A stretch of 49,783 bases of DNA from contig JAFRIG010000056.1 in assembly GCA_017432895.1 (NCBI GenBank), positions 1-49,783 of the forward strand, given 5' to 3'. Source of the DNA: Erysipelotrichaceae bacterium (GTDB taxonomy: Bacteria > Bacillota_I > Bacilli_A > Erysipelotrichales > Erysipelotrichaceae). How positions within the stretch are numbered: position 1 is the first letter of the stretch; the number at the start of each line of letters is the position of its first letter. Positions 1-8,217 of this stretch are shown one piece after another. The notes under the pieces are model-generated. The model saw nothing but the letters and a program-made list of their open reading frames with translations, had not been told where the DNA came from and did not search any database. Made by a program: the position numbers and the translations under genes.

Positions 1-111
1 GTACAAAAGAAGATACTCAAAGCCTTTGACATGAACGCTTCTACAGTAATCGACAGAGCCAACACCATAAAAAACCGGCTGATCAAAGCCGATTCCATAA
101 ACAATAAATGA
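1..111 (+). CDS. C-terminal end of an unknown protein (partial)
   Basis: An open frame runs from the first base of the window to a TGA at 109-111 and encodes 36 residues rich in Lys, Asn, Ile and Ala (ending ADSINNK). The fragment is predicted to be helical and basic and might be the end of a DNA-binding or regulatory protein, but it is too short to assign. The next gene starts 30 bases downstream on the same strand, so the two may be co-transcribed. No family is recognised. Confidence 0.5.
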   Translation, partial: VQKKILKAFDMNASTVIDRANTIKNRLIKADSINNK

Positions 112-141
112 TTTGAGTGTCAAAATTTCAGGAAGTTAACA

Positions 142-1029
142 ATGAAGATGTGTGTTGAATCAAACAGAAAGACCGCTAAACTGATCAGTTTCGATGAAAC
201 GGCAGATCAGAAAAACTGGAAACTGGTCAGATGGATCGTCGGCCTTTCCTATGCCCTGGTCCCGAAGACAAAAGGCGTAAAGATCACTAAACTGAACGAA
301 GAAAACATCAAAGGCTATCTCTGTACACCGGAAAATGTCCAAAGCAAGGATGTTCTGATCTGCATCCATGGGGGTGGAATGCTGTTTGGAAGTGCCAGGG
401 GTTCCTTGGGCTTCTCCAGTGATATGGCAGGCAAGTCGGGCATGAAGACCTATGTCCTGGACTATGCTCTGGCTCCGGAACACAAATACCCTGAAGGGAT
501 CAACGATGTCTACAAAGCCTACCTGCAGATCATGGCGGACAATCCGGATTCAAAGATCTTTGTCACCGGTGAATCAGCCGGAGCTTATCTGAGCATCGTT
601 TTGACCTGTCTTTGCATCAAAAACGGGATCAGAAAACCGGCTGCGATCTTTCCCCATTCTCCGGTCATCGATTTCAGCGGAACGCTGGATCGTTCCTATC
701 CGGAAATGGATGATACCGTCTTGAAAGAAGGTTCCTTGAAAGCCATTCATAAATTATACTGCCCTGATTACAATACCAAAGATTATCGTTTATCACCGAT
801 GTTCTTTGATCGATACGATCAGTTCCCACCGGTGATCATCACCGTCAGCGGCAACGAATATCTGCGCAAAGATTCCGAAAAGCTATACGAACTTCTGGAA
901 GAAAACGGGATCAAAACGACGATGTATCTCTATCACAATACCTACCATGGCTTTGCGATAACCGGAACGATGGCCGAGGAATCAAATGAGATCCTGGAAG
1001 ATATCGTCGCCTTTATGAAACAAATCTAA
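142..1029 (+). CDS. HSL-type (GDXG family) alpha/beta-hydrolase esterase
   Basis: This 295-residue protein resembles the hormone-sensitive-lipase family of carboxylesterases, which cleave short acyl or acetyl esters. The oxyanion-hole motif HGGG is at residues 76-79, the nucleophile motif GESAG at 143-147 (Ser145), and the catalytic His is His269 in the YHGF context. The acidic triad position falls in SGNEYLRKDS, where Glu239 stands in place of the more usual Asp. There is no signal peptide, so it is cytoplasmic. A GGAAG ribosome site lies 6 bases before the ATG at 142. A weak terminator follows at about 1072-1099, which separates it from the GH78 operon. In this setting it could remove acetyl or other acyl groups from imported plant saccharides; that role is inferred from context. 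Confidence 0.85.
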   Translation: MKMCVESNRKTAKLISFDETADQKNWKLVRWIVGLSYALVPKTKGVKITKLNEENIKGYLCTPENVQSKDVLICIHGGGMLFGSARGSLGFSSDMAGKSGMKTYVLDYALAPEHKYPEGINDVYKAYLQIMADNPDSKIFVTGESAGAYLSIVLTCLCIKNGIRKPAAIFPHSPVIDFSGTLDRSYPEMDDTVLKEGSLKAIHKLYCPDYNTKDYRLSPMFFDRYDQFPPVIITVSGNEYLRKDSEKLYELLEENGIKTTMYLYHNTYHGFAITGTMAEESNEILEDIVAFMKQI

Positions 1030-1071
1030 AACTGCTTATCTTTTTAACTTTCGATCATACATTTATCTTAA

Positions 1072-1099
1072 GGACCCGGCTTAACTCCGGATCTTTTTT
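1072..1099 (+). terminator. Probable intrinsic terminator
   Basis: An imperfect stem (GACCCGG pairing with CCGGATC, one mismatch, loop of about 7 bases) is followed directly by a run of six T. It lies about 45 bases after the esterase stop codon and before the operator of the GH78 gene. Confidence 0.6.
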
Positions 1100-1124
1100 C
1101 ATCATTTCATTGAATCTCCTTCTG

Positions 1125-1189
1125 TAATCCGACATCTTTTAAAAATGTGTTTCACAAGATTGAAATCAGCTTTTTCTTACTGATAAGAT
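1125..1189 (+). promoter_or_regulatory. Operator plus promoter of the GH78-GH3-hydrolase operon
   Basis: TAATCCGACAT at 1125-1135 runs into an imperfect 19-base palindrome, ACATCTTTTAAAAATGTGT (1132-1150). Over 29 bases this block matches 25 positions of the block at 15136-15164. Downstream are a plausible -35 (TTGAAA, 1160-1165) and -10 (TAAGAT, 1184-1189) with 18-base spacing. A cre-like stretch, ATGAAAGCGAATAAA (about 1188-1202), overlaps the likely transcription start, but it misses one conserved base and is only a weak candidate. The block is probably the binding site of the AraC-type regulator encoded at 19055. Confidence 0.65.
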
Positions 1190-1213
1190 GAAAGCGAATA
1201 AAGGAGCTAAGCA

Positions 1214-3952
1214 ATGAAGATCAATAATTGTCGACTCAATCATCTGAAAAACCCCATCGGGTTTTACTATCCCCAGCTTTCTTTTTCCTGGGTCTATGAA
1301 GATGTCGAAGAACCCGTTAAGGAAAGCAGACTCGTTATATATAAGGATGATGAGATCGTCTTTGACACGGGCTATGGAAATCTCGACCCTCTGTGTACCA
1401 AAGCCGATCTTTCTCTTTCGCCCAGGACTTTCTATTCCTGGAAAGTCTTCGTCAAAACCGATGATGAAAAAGAATACGCAAGTGAATTCAACTTCTTCGA
1501 AACCGGAAAGATGGACGAAGAATGGCAAGGAAAATGGATCTCCTGCGACAACGATCAGGACCGCCATCCGATCTTCCTAAAGAAGTTCGCTGCAAAAAGG
1601 AATGTTGCCAAGGCAAGATTATACATCTGCGGTCTTGGCCTTTACGAAGCAAAGATCAACGGTCAGAAAGTATCCACTGAATACTTCGCCCCCTATTGCA
1701 ACAACTACAACAGCTTCATCCAGGCCCAGACCTACGACGTCACTGAACTGATCGAAAAAGAAAATGTCCTGGAAACCCAGCTTGGCAATGGCTGGTACAA
1801 AGGAAGATTCGGCTTCAGACCGACCGAGGAACCCTACTATGGCCATGAGTGGAAACTGATCCTGGAGCTGCATGTCCAGTACGAAGATGGAACAAAAGAC
1901 ATCATCGCCAGTGACGACTCCTTTGAAGTAAAACGTTCCACGATCTATTTCTCAAATATCTACGATGGCGAACAAAGGGATGACAACCTGGAAGAATTAA
2001 AAGAAAACAGTTTCTATACCGAGGCTCCCAAAGGCAAACTGATCGATCGCCTCTCATTGCCGGTCAAAGTCCACGAGATCCTGAAACCGGTAGCCTTACT
2101 CGATACCCCGGCTGGCGAAAAAGTCTTCGACTTTGGCCAGAATATGGCCGGTATCTTCAGATTGCGGATTAGACCAAAACAGGGAATGAAAGTCCACATC
2201 CGGACCGGCGAAGTCCTGCAGGAAGGAAACTTCTATCGTGACAACCTCAGGACGGCCAAATCGGAATACATCTATATCAGCGACGGCAAAGAAACACTCA
2301 TTGAACCCAAATTCACCTTCTATGGCTTCCGCTATGTCAAAGTGGAAGGCATCGATGATCTTAAGATTGATGACATGGAAGCCCTCGCCTTATATTCCGA
2401 CTTTGAATTCCGTTCGACCTTAAAAACAGGTAACACCAAGATCAATCAGCTGATCTCCAACGCCGCCTGGGGCATGCGTTCCAACTTCCTGGATGTTCCC
2501 ACCGACTGTCCGCAAAGAGATGAGAGGATGGGCTGGACCGGCGATACCCAGGTCTTCGCTTCGACGGCCATGTATCTGGCCGAGGCGACCGCCTTCTACG
2601 ACAAATTCATGTACGACACGCTTTCCCAACAGAAAGAGCTTAATGGTGCCGTTCCCTATGTCGTGCCATCCTTTGGCTTTGATGCCAGTTCGGCCGCCTG
2701 GGGCGATGTCGCCACGATCGTACCGATGACGATGTATGAATACGAAGGTGATATCACGATTTTAGAGAGACACTATGAATCCATGAAACTCTGGGTCGAC
2801 TATATTACGGGATTGGAAGAAAAAGATCACACCTGGCTCACCCAGTTCCACTTCGGCGACTGGCTGGCTCTGGACAACGGAGACAACCGCGTCGGTGCCA
2901 CCGACACCGGTTTTGTCGCCGCCGTCTATTACCTCTACAGTATCCGCCTGCTGCTTAAAGCCGCAAAACTTCTGGATAAAAAACAGGATATCGAGAGATA
3001 CGAAGCTCTGGAAGAAAAAGTATTGAATGAGATCCGTGATGAATACTTCTCACCAAATGGCCGCTGTTGCATCAATACGCAGACCGCCTACCTCTTAAGT
3101 CTGAAACACGATCTCTCCACAAACAGAAAGAAGATCACCGAAGGCTTGAGAGAACGGATGAAGAGCGATGAATACATGTTGAAGACGGGCTTTGTCGGTA
3201 CCCCGCTCCTGCTGGAAATCCTGTCACAGGCCGACATGAACGAACTGGCCTATGACCTCTTATTCAACGAGAAGTATCCCGGCTGGTTATATTGTGTAAA
3301 CCTGGGAGCTACGACGATCTGGGAAAGATGGAACTCGATGCTGGCGGATGGCAAAGTCTCCGACACGGGTATGAACAGTTTCAATCACTACGCTTTCGGT
3401 TCGGTCATCTCCTGGATCTATGAAAGAGCGGCCGGTTTCCGAAACCATGAAGGCTGTGTGGGTTTCACGCAGGTCGACATCTGCCCGAATATCGACCATC
3501 GCATGGGAAACATCGATCTATGCTTCAATTCTCCATCCGGTACCTATAAGACGGGCTGGAAGATCATCGACAACAACACACTAAGCTTCTATTGCGACAT
3601 TCCTTATAATTGTAAAGCCCATGTGAAACTTCCGCTTTTCGCAAAACAGTTACAGGGAAGCGATATGGAAAAATTTAAAGAAGAGGAAGGATACCTCCTG
3701 CCTCAGGGTCACTACGAACTGACATATCAGACCAATAGACCGATCAAAAAGAATCTGTCCTGCGCCAGCACTTTGAACCAGATCCTGGCCAATGCGCAAG
3801 CCAAAAATATGCTTCTGGAACACATGCCGCAGCTCATGCAGCTGCCTGAAGAGATGCGTGATATTCCGTTAAAAGCCATCATTGCCCAATACATGAAAGG
3901 TCAGGGCGAAGAGACGGAAAAAATGATCGATATGATGTTAAGCAACTGCTAG
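1214..3952 (+). CDS. GH78 alpha-L-rhamnosidase with helical C-terminal tail
   Basis: This 912-residue protein has the full GH78 architecture. An N-terminal Ig-like domain (MKINNCRLNHLKNPIGF) and a beta-sandwich with the GNGWYKGRFGF carbohydrate-binding motif lead into the (alpha/alpha)6 barrel. The general-acid motif DCPQRDERMGWTGD is at residues 431-444 (Glu437). The general-base motif TTIWERW carries Glu704. It releases terminal alpha-linked L-rhamnose by an inverting mechanism. No signal peptide is present, so it acts on imported substrate. The last 65 residues or so form a separate leucine/methionine-rich helical tail (around PEEMRDIPLKAIIAQYMKG) that is not part of the GH78 fold. The ATG at 1214 follows an AAGGAG site. 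The GH3 gene starts 12 bases after the stop, so they form an operon. Confidence 0.93.
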   Translation: MKINNCRLNHLKNPIGFYYPQLSFSWVYEDVEEPVKESRLVIYKDDEIVFDTGYGNLDPLCTKADLSLSPRTFYSWKVFVKTDDEKEYASEFNFFETGKMDEEWQGKWISCDNDQDRHPIFLKKFAAKRNVAKARLYICGLGLYEAKINGQKVSTEYFAPYCNNYNSFIQAQTYDVTELIEKENVLETQLGNGWYKGRFGFRPTEEPYYGHEWKLILELHVQYEDGTKDIIASDDSFEVKRSTIYFSNIYDGEQRDDNLEELKENSFYTEAPKGKLIDRLSLPVKVHEILKPVALLDTPAGEKVFDFGQNMAGIFRLRIRPKQGMKVHIRTGEVLQEGNFYRDNLRTAKSEYIYISDGKETLIEPKFTFYGFRYVKVEGIDDLKIDDMEALALYSDFEFRSTLKTGNTKINQLISNAAWGMRSNFLDVPTDCPQRDERMGWTGDTQVFASTAMYLAEATAFYDKFMYDTLSQQKELNGAVPYVVPSFGFDASSAAWGDVATIVPMTMYEYEGDITILERHYESMKLWVDYITGLEEKDHTWLTQFHFGDWLALDNGDNRVGATDTGFVAAVYYLYSIRLLLKAAKLLDKKQDIERYEALEEKVLNEIRDEYFSPNGRCCINTQTAYLLSLKHDLSTNRKKITEGLRERMKSDEYMLKTGFVGTPLLLEILSQADMNELAYDLLFNEKYPGWLYCVNLGATTIWERWNSMLADGKVSDTGMNSFNHYAFGSVISWIYERAAGFRNHEGCVGFTQVDICPNIDHRMGNIDLCFNSPSGTYKTGWKIIDNNTLSFYCDIPYNCKAHVKLPLFAKQLQGSDMEKFKEEEGYLLPQGHYELTYQTNRPIKKNLSCASTLNQILANAQAKNMLLEHMPQLMQLPEEMRDIPLKAIIAQYMKGQGEETEKMIDMMLSNC

Positions 3953-3964
3953 AAAGGAAGAGCT

Positions 3965-6346
3965 ATGAATTATCAGGAAATCATTGAAAAATTATCTTTG
4001 GAACAAAAGATCAAACTCTGCTGCAACGCTGACAACTGGCATACCGCAAAGTTTGAAGGGATACTCGACAAACAGATCGAGATGAACGACGGTCCCCATG
4101 GCCTGCGCCATGAGATCTATGATGAAAACGGCAATAAGACCGGCACCAAGAAAGCAACTGCTTTTGCCGCCAACTCCCTGGTCGCCCAATCCTGGAACTC
4201 AGAACTCTTCTATGAAGTCGGCCAGGCCATGGCAGATGAATGTAAAGCCGCCAATGTCAATATCCTTCTAGGACCCGGCATCAACATCAAGAGAAACCCT
4301 TTATGCGGCAGAAACATGGAATACATGTCCGAAGACCCCTATCTTTCCGGTAAACTCGGTGCTGCCTGGATCAAGGGCCTTCAAAGCAAAAACGTCGGCG
4401 CCAGCCTCAAGCACTTCGCCTGCAATGATAGAGAAAAACTCAGAAAGAACTACGACGTCATCGTCGATGAAAGAACCTTAAGAGAGATCTACTTAAAAGG
4501 CTTTGAGATCTGCGTCAAAGAGGCAAAACCCAAGACCATCATGTCTTCCTACAACAAGATCAATGGCAAGTATACCGGCCAATCCAAGGAGATCGTTGAA
4601 GACATTTTAAGAAATGAGTGGGGTTATGAAGGTTTGGTCGTCTCCGACTGGGGTGCCGTCTGGGACAGGACCCAGGGTTTTGAAGCGGGATTGGATCTCG
4701 AAGCACCATATGAAAACGACAAATTTACTAAACAGGTCATTGATGATGTCCACAGCGGGAAATTATCTGAAGACAAGATCAATGCATCATGTCTGAGAGT
4801 ATTGAAACTGATCGACGAGCTTTATGATGAGAATGAGTATTCCTTTGATGAGGAACATAATAAAGAAGTTGCTTTAAAAGAAGCTCAAGAAGGTATCGTC
4901 TTATTGAAGAATGACGGTATCCTTCCTTTATCCAAAGACGAAAAACTGCTGGTCGTCGGCGAAGATGCCAAGACTCATATTGTCGGTGGCGGAGGTTCTT
5001 CCGATGTTCCGCCGACCGAAACGGTATCCTTACTGGATGGTTTAGACAGACTGAAGATCGCCTATGACTACCATGCCGGTACGAATGAAAAGACCGGTGA
5101 TATGGATTTATCTGAACTTACGGATCTTTCAGCTTACAGTAGTGTGATCTGTGTCGTAGGTTATCCAAGAGGGATCGAGAGCGAAGGTTTTGATCGCCAG
5201 AGCATTGAACTGTCAAAGGAACAGATCGATATCTATAAATATCTGAGACAAAGACACTCAAGAGTGATCTGTGTCACCGTGACCGGATCGGTCATCGATA
5301 TGCGTTTTGCGGACGATGCGAATGCTTTACTGCATCTTGGTTTCTCCGGTCAGATGGGTGGTCTGGCCTTGGCCAGGATCCTGTTTGGTGAAGTGAATCC
5401 TTCCGGAAAATTGACGGAATCATTCATCAGAAATTATGAAGATAATCCTTCAAAGGACAGTTTTGCGCAACAGTTGAATATTCCTTATAAGGAAGGTATC
5501 TATGTCGGTTACCGTTATTATCAGAAAGCCGGTATCGATGTCGTATATCCTTTCGGCTATGGATTATCCTATACGACATTTGAATATTCCGATCTGAAAC
5601 TAAAGAAAGACAAGGATCTTATAAATGTTTCTTTCAATATCACCAATACCGGAAAGGTAAATGGAAAAGAGACTGCTCAAGTCTATATCGGCAAGCCTCA
5701 GGATAATGTACCGAATCCAATCAGAGAACTGAAAGGTTTTGAAAAGATCGAACTGAAACCCGGCGAAACAAAATCCGTTTCCATTGACATCCCTTTAGAT
5801 GAATTCAAATTCTATGATGTCAAATCAGCTTCCTATGTCCTGGAAGCGGGTGATTATCAGATCGAAGTCGGAGCTTCTTCACAAGATATCCGTCTGAAGG
5901 ATAAAGTATCTCTGGAGGGTGAGACAGTCGAAAAGCTTGAAGTGGATGGATGGTATTTTGCGCCAAAGGGTGAACCAAGTGTCGAACAGTTTAAGACCCT
6001 GTATGGTAAAGATGTACCTGTCGATATCCCAAGCAAAAAGATCACCCGTTATAATACCTTCGGTGATCTGCTGAACGGCGGATTCTTTGCCAGAATGATA
6101 GGTAAAGCCATGATGGCTGGTATGAGTAAGACCATGAATATCGACCCTGACACACCCAAGGGCAAAGCCATGATGAACATGTCGATGAATGTTGATCTGG
6201 ATTCGATGGCCATGGGTGTCGGCGACAATCTGGTCGACGGCCTGATCGACATCGCCAACGGACGTCTGATCTCCGGAGCGATCAAGATGATGAAAAAGAG
6301 CGACAGAAATATGTCGGATGAAGAAATGAAACAGTATATTTCATAG
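3965..6346 (+). CDS. GH3 beta-glycosidase, standard domain order, with C-terminal extension
   Basis: This 793-residue GH3 enzyme has the usual order. The TIM-barrel domain comes first (MNDGPHGLRHE near residues 40-50; nucleophile Asp228 in VVSDWGAVWD), then the alpha/beta sandwich (LLKNDGILPL from about residue 312), then a fibronectin-III-like domain with VSFNITNTGK near residues 555-565. GH3 enzymes retain configuration and remove terminal beta-linked glucose, xylose or related sugars; the exact sugar cannot be read from the sequence. The last 110 residues or so form a methionine-rich helical extension containing repeated KAMM-type stretches. There is no signal peptide. It is the second gene of the 1214-7479 operon, preceded by an AAAGGAAG ribosome site. 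Confidence 0.93.
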   Translation: MNYQEIIEKLSLEQKIKLCCNADNWHTAKFEGILDKQIEMNDGPHGLRHEIYDENGNKTGTKKATAFAANSLVAQSWNSELFYEVGQAMADECKAANVNILLGPGINIKRNPLCGRNMEYMSEDPYLSGKLGAAWIKGLQSKNVGASLKHFACNDREKLRKNYDVIVDERTLREIYLKGFEICVKEAKPKTIMSSYNKINGKYTGQSKEIVEDILRNEWGYEGLVVSDWGAVWDRTQGFEAGLDLEAPYENDKFTKQVIDDVHSGKLSEDKINASCLRVLKLIDELYDENEYSFDEEHNKEVALKEAQEGIVLLKNDGILPLSKDEKLLVVGEDAKTHIVGGGGSSDVPPTETVSLLDGLDRLKIAYDYHAGTNEKTGDMDLSELTDLSAYSSVICVVGYPRGIESEGFDRQSIELSKEQIDIYKYLRQRHSRVICVTVTGSVIDMRFADDANALLHLGFSGQMGGLALARILFGEVNPSGKLTESFIRNYEDNPSKDSFAQQLNIPYKEGIYVGYRYYQKAGIDVVYPFGYGLSYTTFEYSDLKLKKDKDLINVSFNITNTGKVNGKETAQVYIGKPQDNVPNPIRELKGFEKIELKPGETKSVSIDIPLDEFKFYDVKSASYVLEAGDYQIEVGASSQDIRLKDKVSLEGETVEKLEVDGWYFAPKGEPSVEQFKTLYGKDVPVDIPSKKITRYNTFGDLLNGGFFARMIGKAMMAGMSKTMNIDPDTPKGKAMMNMSMNVDLDSMAMGVGDNLVDGLIDIANGRLISGAIKMMKKSDRNMSDEEMKQYIS

Positions 6347-6357
6347 AAAGGATGAAG

Positions 6358-7479
6358 ATGTACAAAGAAGAAGAATTCTCTTGTCAAAGGGATGAATTAA
6401 CGATCAGAGGCATCGCTCTGATTCCTGAAGAAAAGACGGATACCGCCATTATCTTAAGCCATGGCTTCATGGATTCCGCTTCCGGAACTCTGCCCTATGG
6501 CAAACAGTTTTGTCAAGAAGGCTTTGCCGCCTACTGTTTCAATTTCTGCGGCGGCGGCTTAAAAGGAAACAGCGATGGCGAAACGACGAAGATGTCGGTA
6601 TTCACCGAAGTTGAAGATCTTAATGCCGTCATCGAACACGTCAAAAAGCAGGGCTATGAAAAGATCATCCTGGCCGGCTTCTCACAAGGGGGCTTTGTCA
6701 GTGCCATCACAGCCGCTCAAAGAGACGATATCGAAAAACTCATTCTGGTCTATCCGGCTTTATGTATTCCTGATGATGCCCGCAAAGGCAGGATGATGTT
6801 TGCGAAATTTGATCCCGAGAATATCCCTGAACTCATCAAATGCGGGCCGATGAAACTGGGAAGGTGTTATCCGGAATCAGTAATCGATAAGGACCCCTAT
6901 GAACTGATCAGAAACTATAAAAACGAAGTGCTGATCATCCACGGTACCAACGACAGGATCGTCAACCTTTCCTATTCGCAGAAAGCCGCTGAAGAATATG
7001 GCGACAACTGCACTTTGAAAACGATAATCGGTGGCGGTCACGGTTTCAAAAAAGCACATGATCAGATCGCCATCTTCCACATGAAGCAGTTCCTCAAAGG
7101 CAAAAAGGAAGTCCTCACCGTTGATGTGAACCTGACCGGAAGAAAGATCGAAAGAAAAGGATCCAAGTCGATCATCACCCTTCCCTTCAATGGAAAAGCA
7201 AGTTCTCCTTACTTCCATGGTGAGATCCAAGATGGGGCAGCCGATGTACAGGAATGGGCTTTCTTGAAAATGTTAAAGGCCTGTGCAGATTATCGTATCA
7301 AAGGAAAAGACTTTGAAGGCAAAGACTGTGAGATCCATGTCGTCAATTCCAATGACGGTGAAAAATGGAAACCGGTCTTGAAGACGGACAGCGAAGCTCT
7401 ATCCTACCTCAATGAAGCTGATTGCGAAACTATTCTGGAAAACAGAAAAAAAGGACCTATCGTCCATATATATTGTTAA
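6358..7479 (+). CDS. Alpha/beta-hydrolase (feruloyl/cinnamoyl-esterase-like) fused to a DUF3237-like domain
   Basis: The N-terminal 245 residues or so form an alpha/beta hydrolase. With numbering from an upstream ATG at 6352, Ser111 lies in GFSQGG, Asp201 in HGTND and His230 in GGGHGF, a layout close to cinnamoyl/feruloyl esterases. Residues about 250-375 resemble DUF3237, a small beta-barrel, with FHGEIQDGAADVQEWA as the recognisable signature. I place the start at 6358 because AAAGG at 6347-6351 abuts the earlier ATG and is correctly spaced only for the second one. It is the last gene of the operon, 5-11 bases after the GH3 stop, and is followed by a strong terminator. A role in removing aromatic or acetyl esters from glycosides is inferred. 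Confidence 0.82.
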   Translation: MYKEEEFSCQRDELTIRGIALIPEEKTDTAIILSHGFMDSASGTLPYGKQFCQEGFAAYCFNFCGGGLKGNSDGETTKMSVFTEVEDLNAVIEHVKKQGYEKIILAGFSQGGFVSAITAAQRDDIEKLILVYPALCIPDDARKGRMMFAKFDPENIPELIKCGPMKLGRCYPESVIDKDPYELIRNYKNEVLIIHGTNDRIVNLSYSQKAAEEYGDNCTLKTIIGGGHGFKKAHDQIAIFHMKQFLKGKKEVLTVDVNLTGRKIERKGSKSIITLPFNGKASSPYFHGEIQDGAADVQEWAFLKMLKACADYRIKGKDFEGKDCEIHVVNSNDGEKWKPVLKTDSEALSYLNEADCETILENRKKGPIVHIYC

Positions 7480-7509
7480 AGGAACATCCGAAAATCTAAT
7501 AATAGAAAC

Positions 7510-7556
7510 AGTGCTTTTGATAAAGAGAAATCCAATCAAAAGCACTTTTTCTGTTT
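7510..7556 (+). terminator. Intrinsic terminator of the 1214-7479 operon
   Basis: A perfect 12-base stem, AGTGCTTTTGAT (7510-7521) with ATCAAAAGCACT (7535-7546), and a 13-base loop are followed by TTTTCTGTTT. Confidence 0.92.
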
Positions 7557-7616
7557 GTTGTCATTTTCAGCTTCAGCAAAGAACCAACCATAAAACTGAT
7601 AATGATCGATCATTTT

Positions 7617-8129
7617 TCATTGGCAAAGGTACTGATACACCCTTTCACATTTATCAATGCTGAGTCTATCAAAGTTCCCCTTTAAGAAAGAATGGAAATT
7701 TCCTTGATTAAAATCATTATCTCTGCAGATTCTATACAAAGTCAGCGATTTTTCATCGATCAGCGTTTTTATTCTGTTGCAGTATGCCTTTTTTAAATCG
7801 CAATAGACACTGTTCTGATTTTTATAATCATAATACGACTGCAAAGCCTTCGCTTCCTCATAAGGAAGTTTGTCGACCAAATCGTCTTCACTATATAAAT
7901 CAAGACATTCTTTTGTATCCAAATAATTATTCAGTAAGTTTCCGCTTAGCAGTTTGCTGACCCACTTTTCTTCTGGAAGGAATAATGCAGCGTACAAAAG
8001 AACCGGGCCTTCAGCTCTGGGATTATCTTTTAGAGCATCAATCATGCTTCGCAAACGAAAATCCGACGCTCCGCTAAGAGATCTTCCATATACTTTCAAA
8101 TAAGTTTTTAAACTTTTGGTCTTTCCCAT
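7617..8129 (-). CDS. Hypothetical protein with a C-terminal HTH-like segment
   Basis: This 170-residue soluble, helical protein is not firmly recognised. Residues about 125-170 (SLTLYRICRDNDFNQGNFHSFLKG and onward) have the spacing of a Cro/XRE-like helix-turn-helix in which a short loop precedes the recognition helix. A DNA-binding role is therefore plausible but unproven. The N-terminal half (GRSLSGASDFRLRSMIDALK) has no motif I can name. Upstream of the ATG on the minus strand the DNA is very AT-rich (8130-8200) and lacks a clear Shine-Dalgarno sequence. A TATAAAAT-like box lies only about 20 bases before the ATG, so the transcript leader may be very short. It stands alone between two glycosidase operons. 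Confidence 0.6.
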   Translation of the reverse strand: MGKTKSLKTYLKVYGRSLSGASDFRLRSMIDALKDNPRAEGPVLLYAALFLPEEKWVSKLLSGNLLNNYLDTKECLDLYSEDDLVDKLPYEEAKALQSYYDYKNQNSVYCDLKKAYCNRIKTLIDEKSLTLYRICRDNDFNQGNFHSFLKGNFDRLSIDKCERVYQYLCQ

Positions 8130-8217
8130 TCAAGTTAAACTTATTTTATATTAATATTATTAGTTTTTCTATAGTTTAATATTCAATTCAAAATATCATC
8201 TATATATCCGCTTATTT

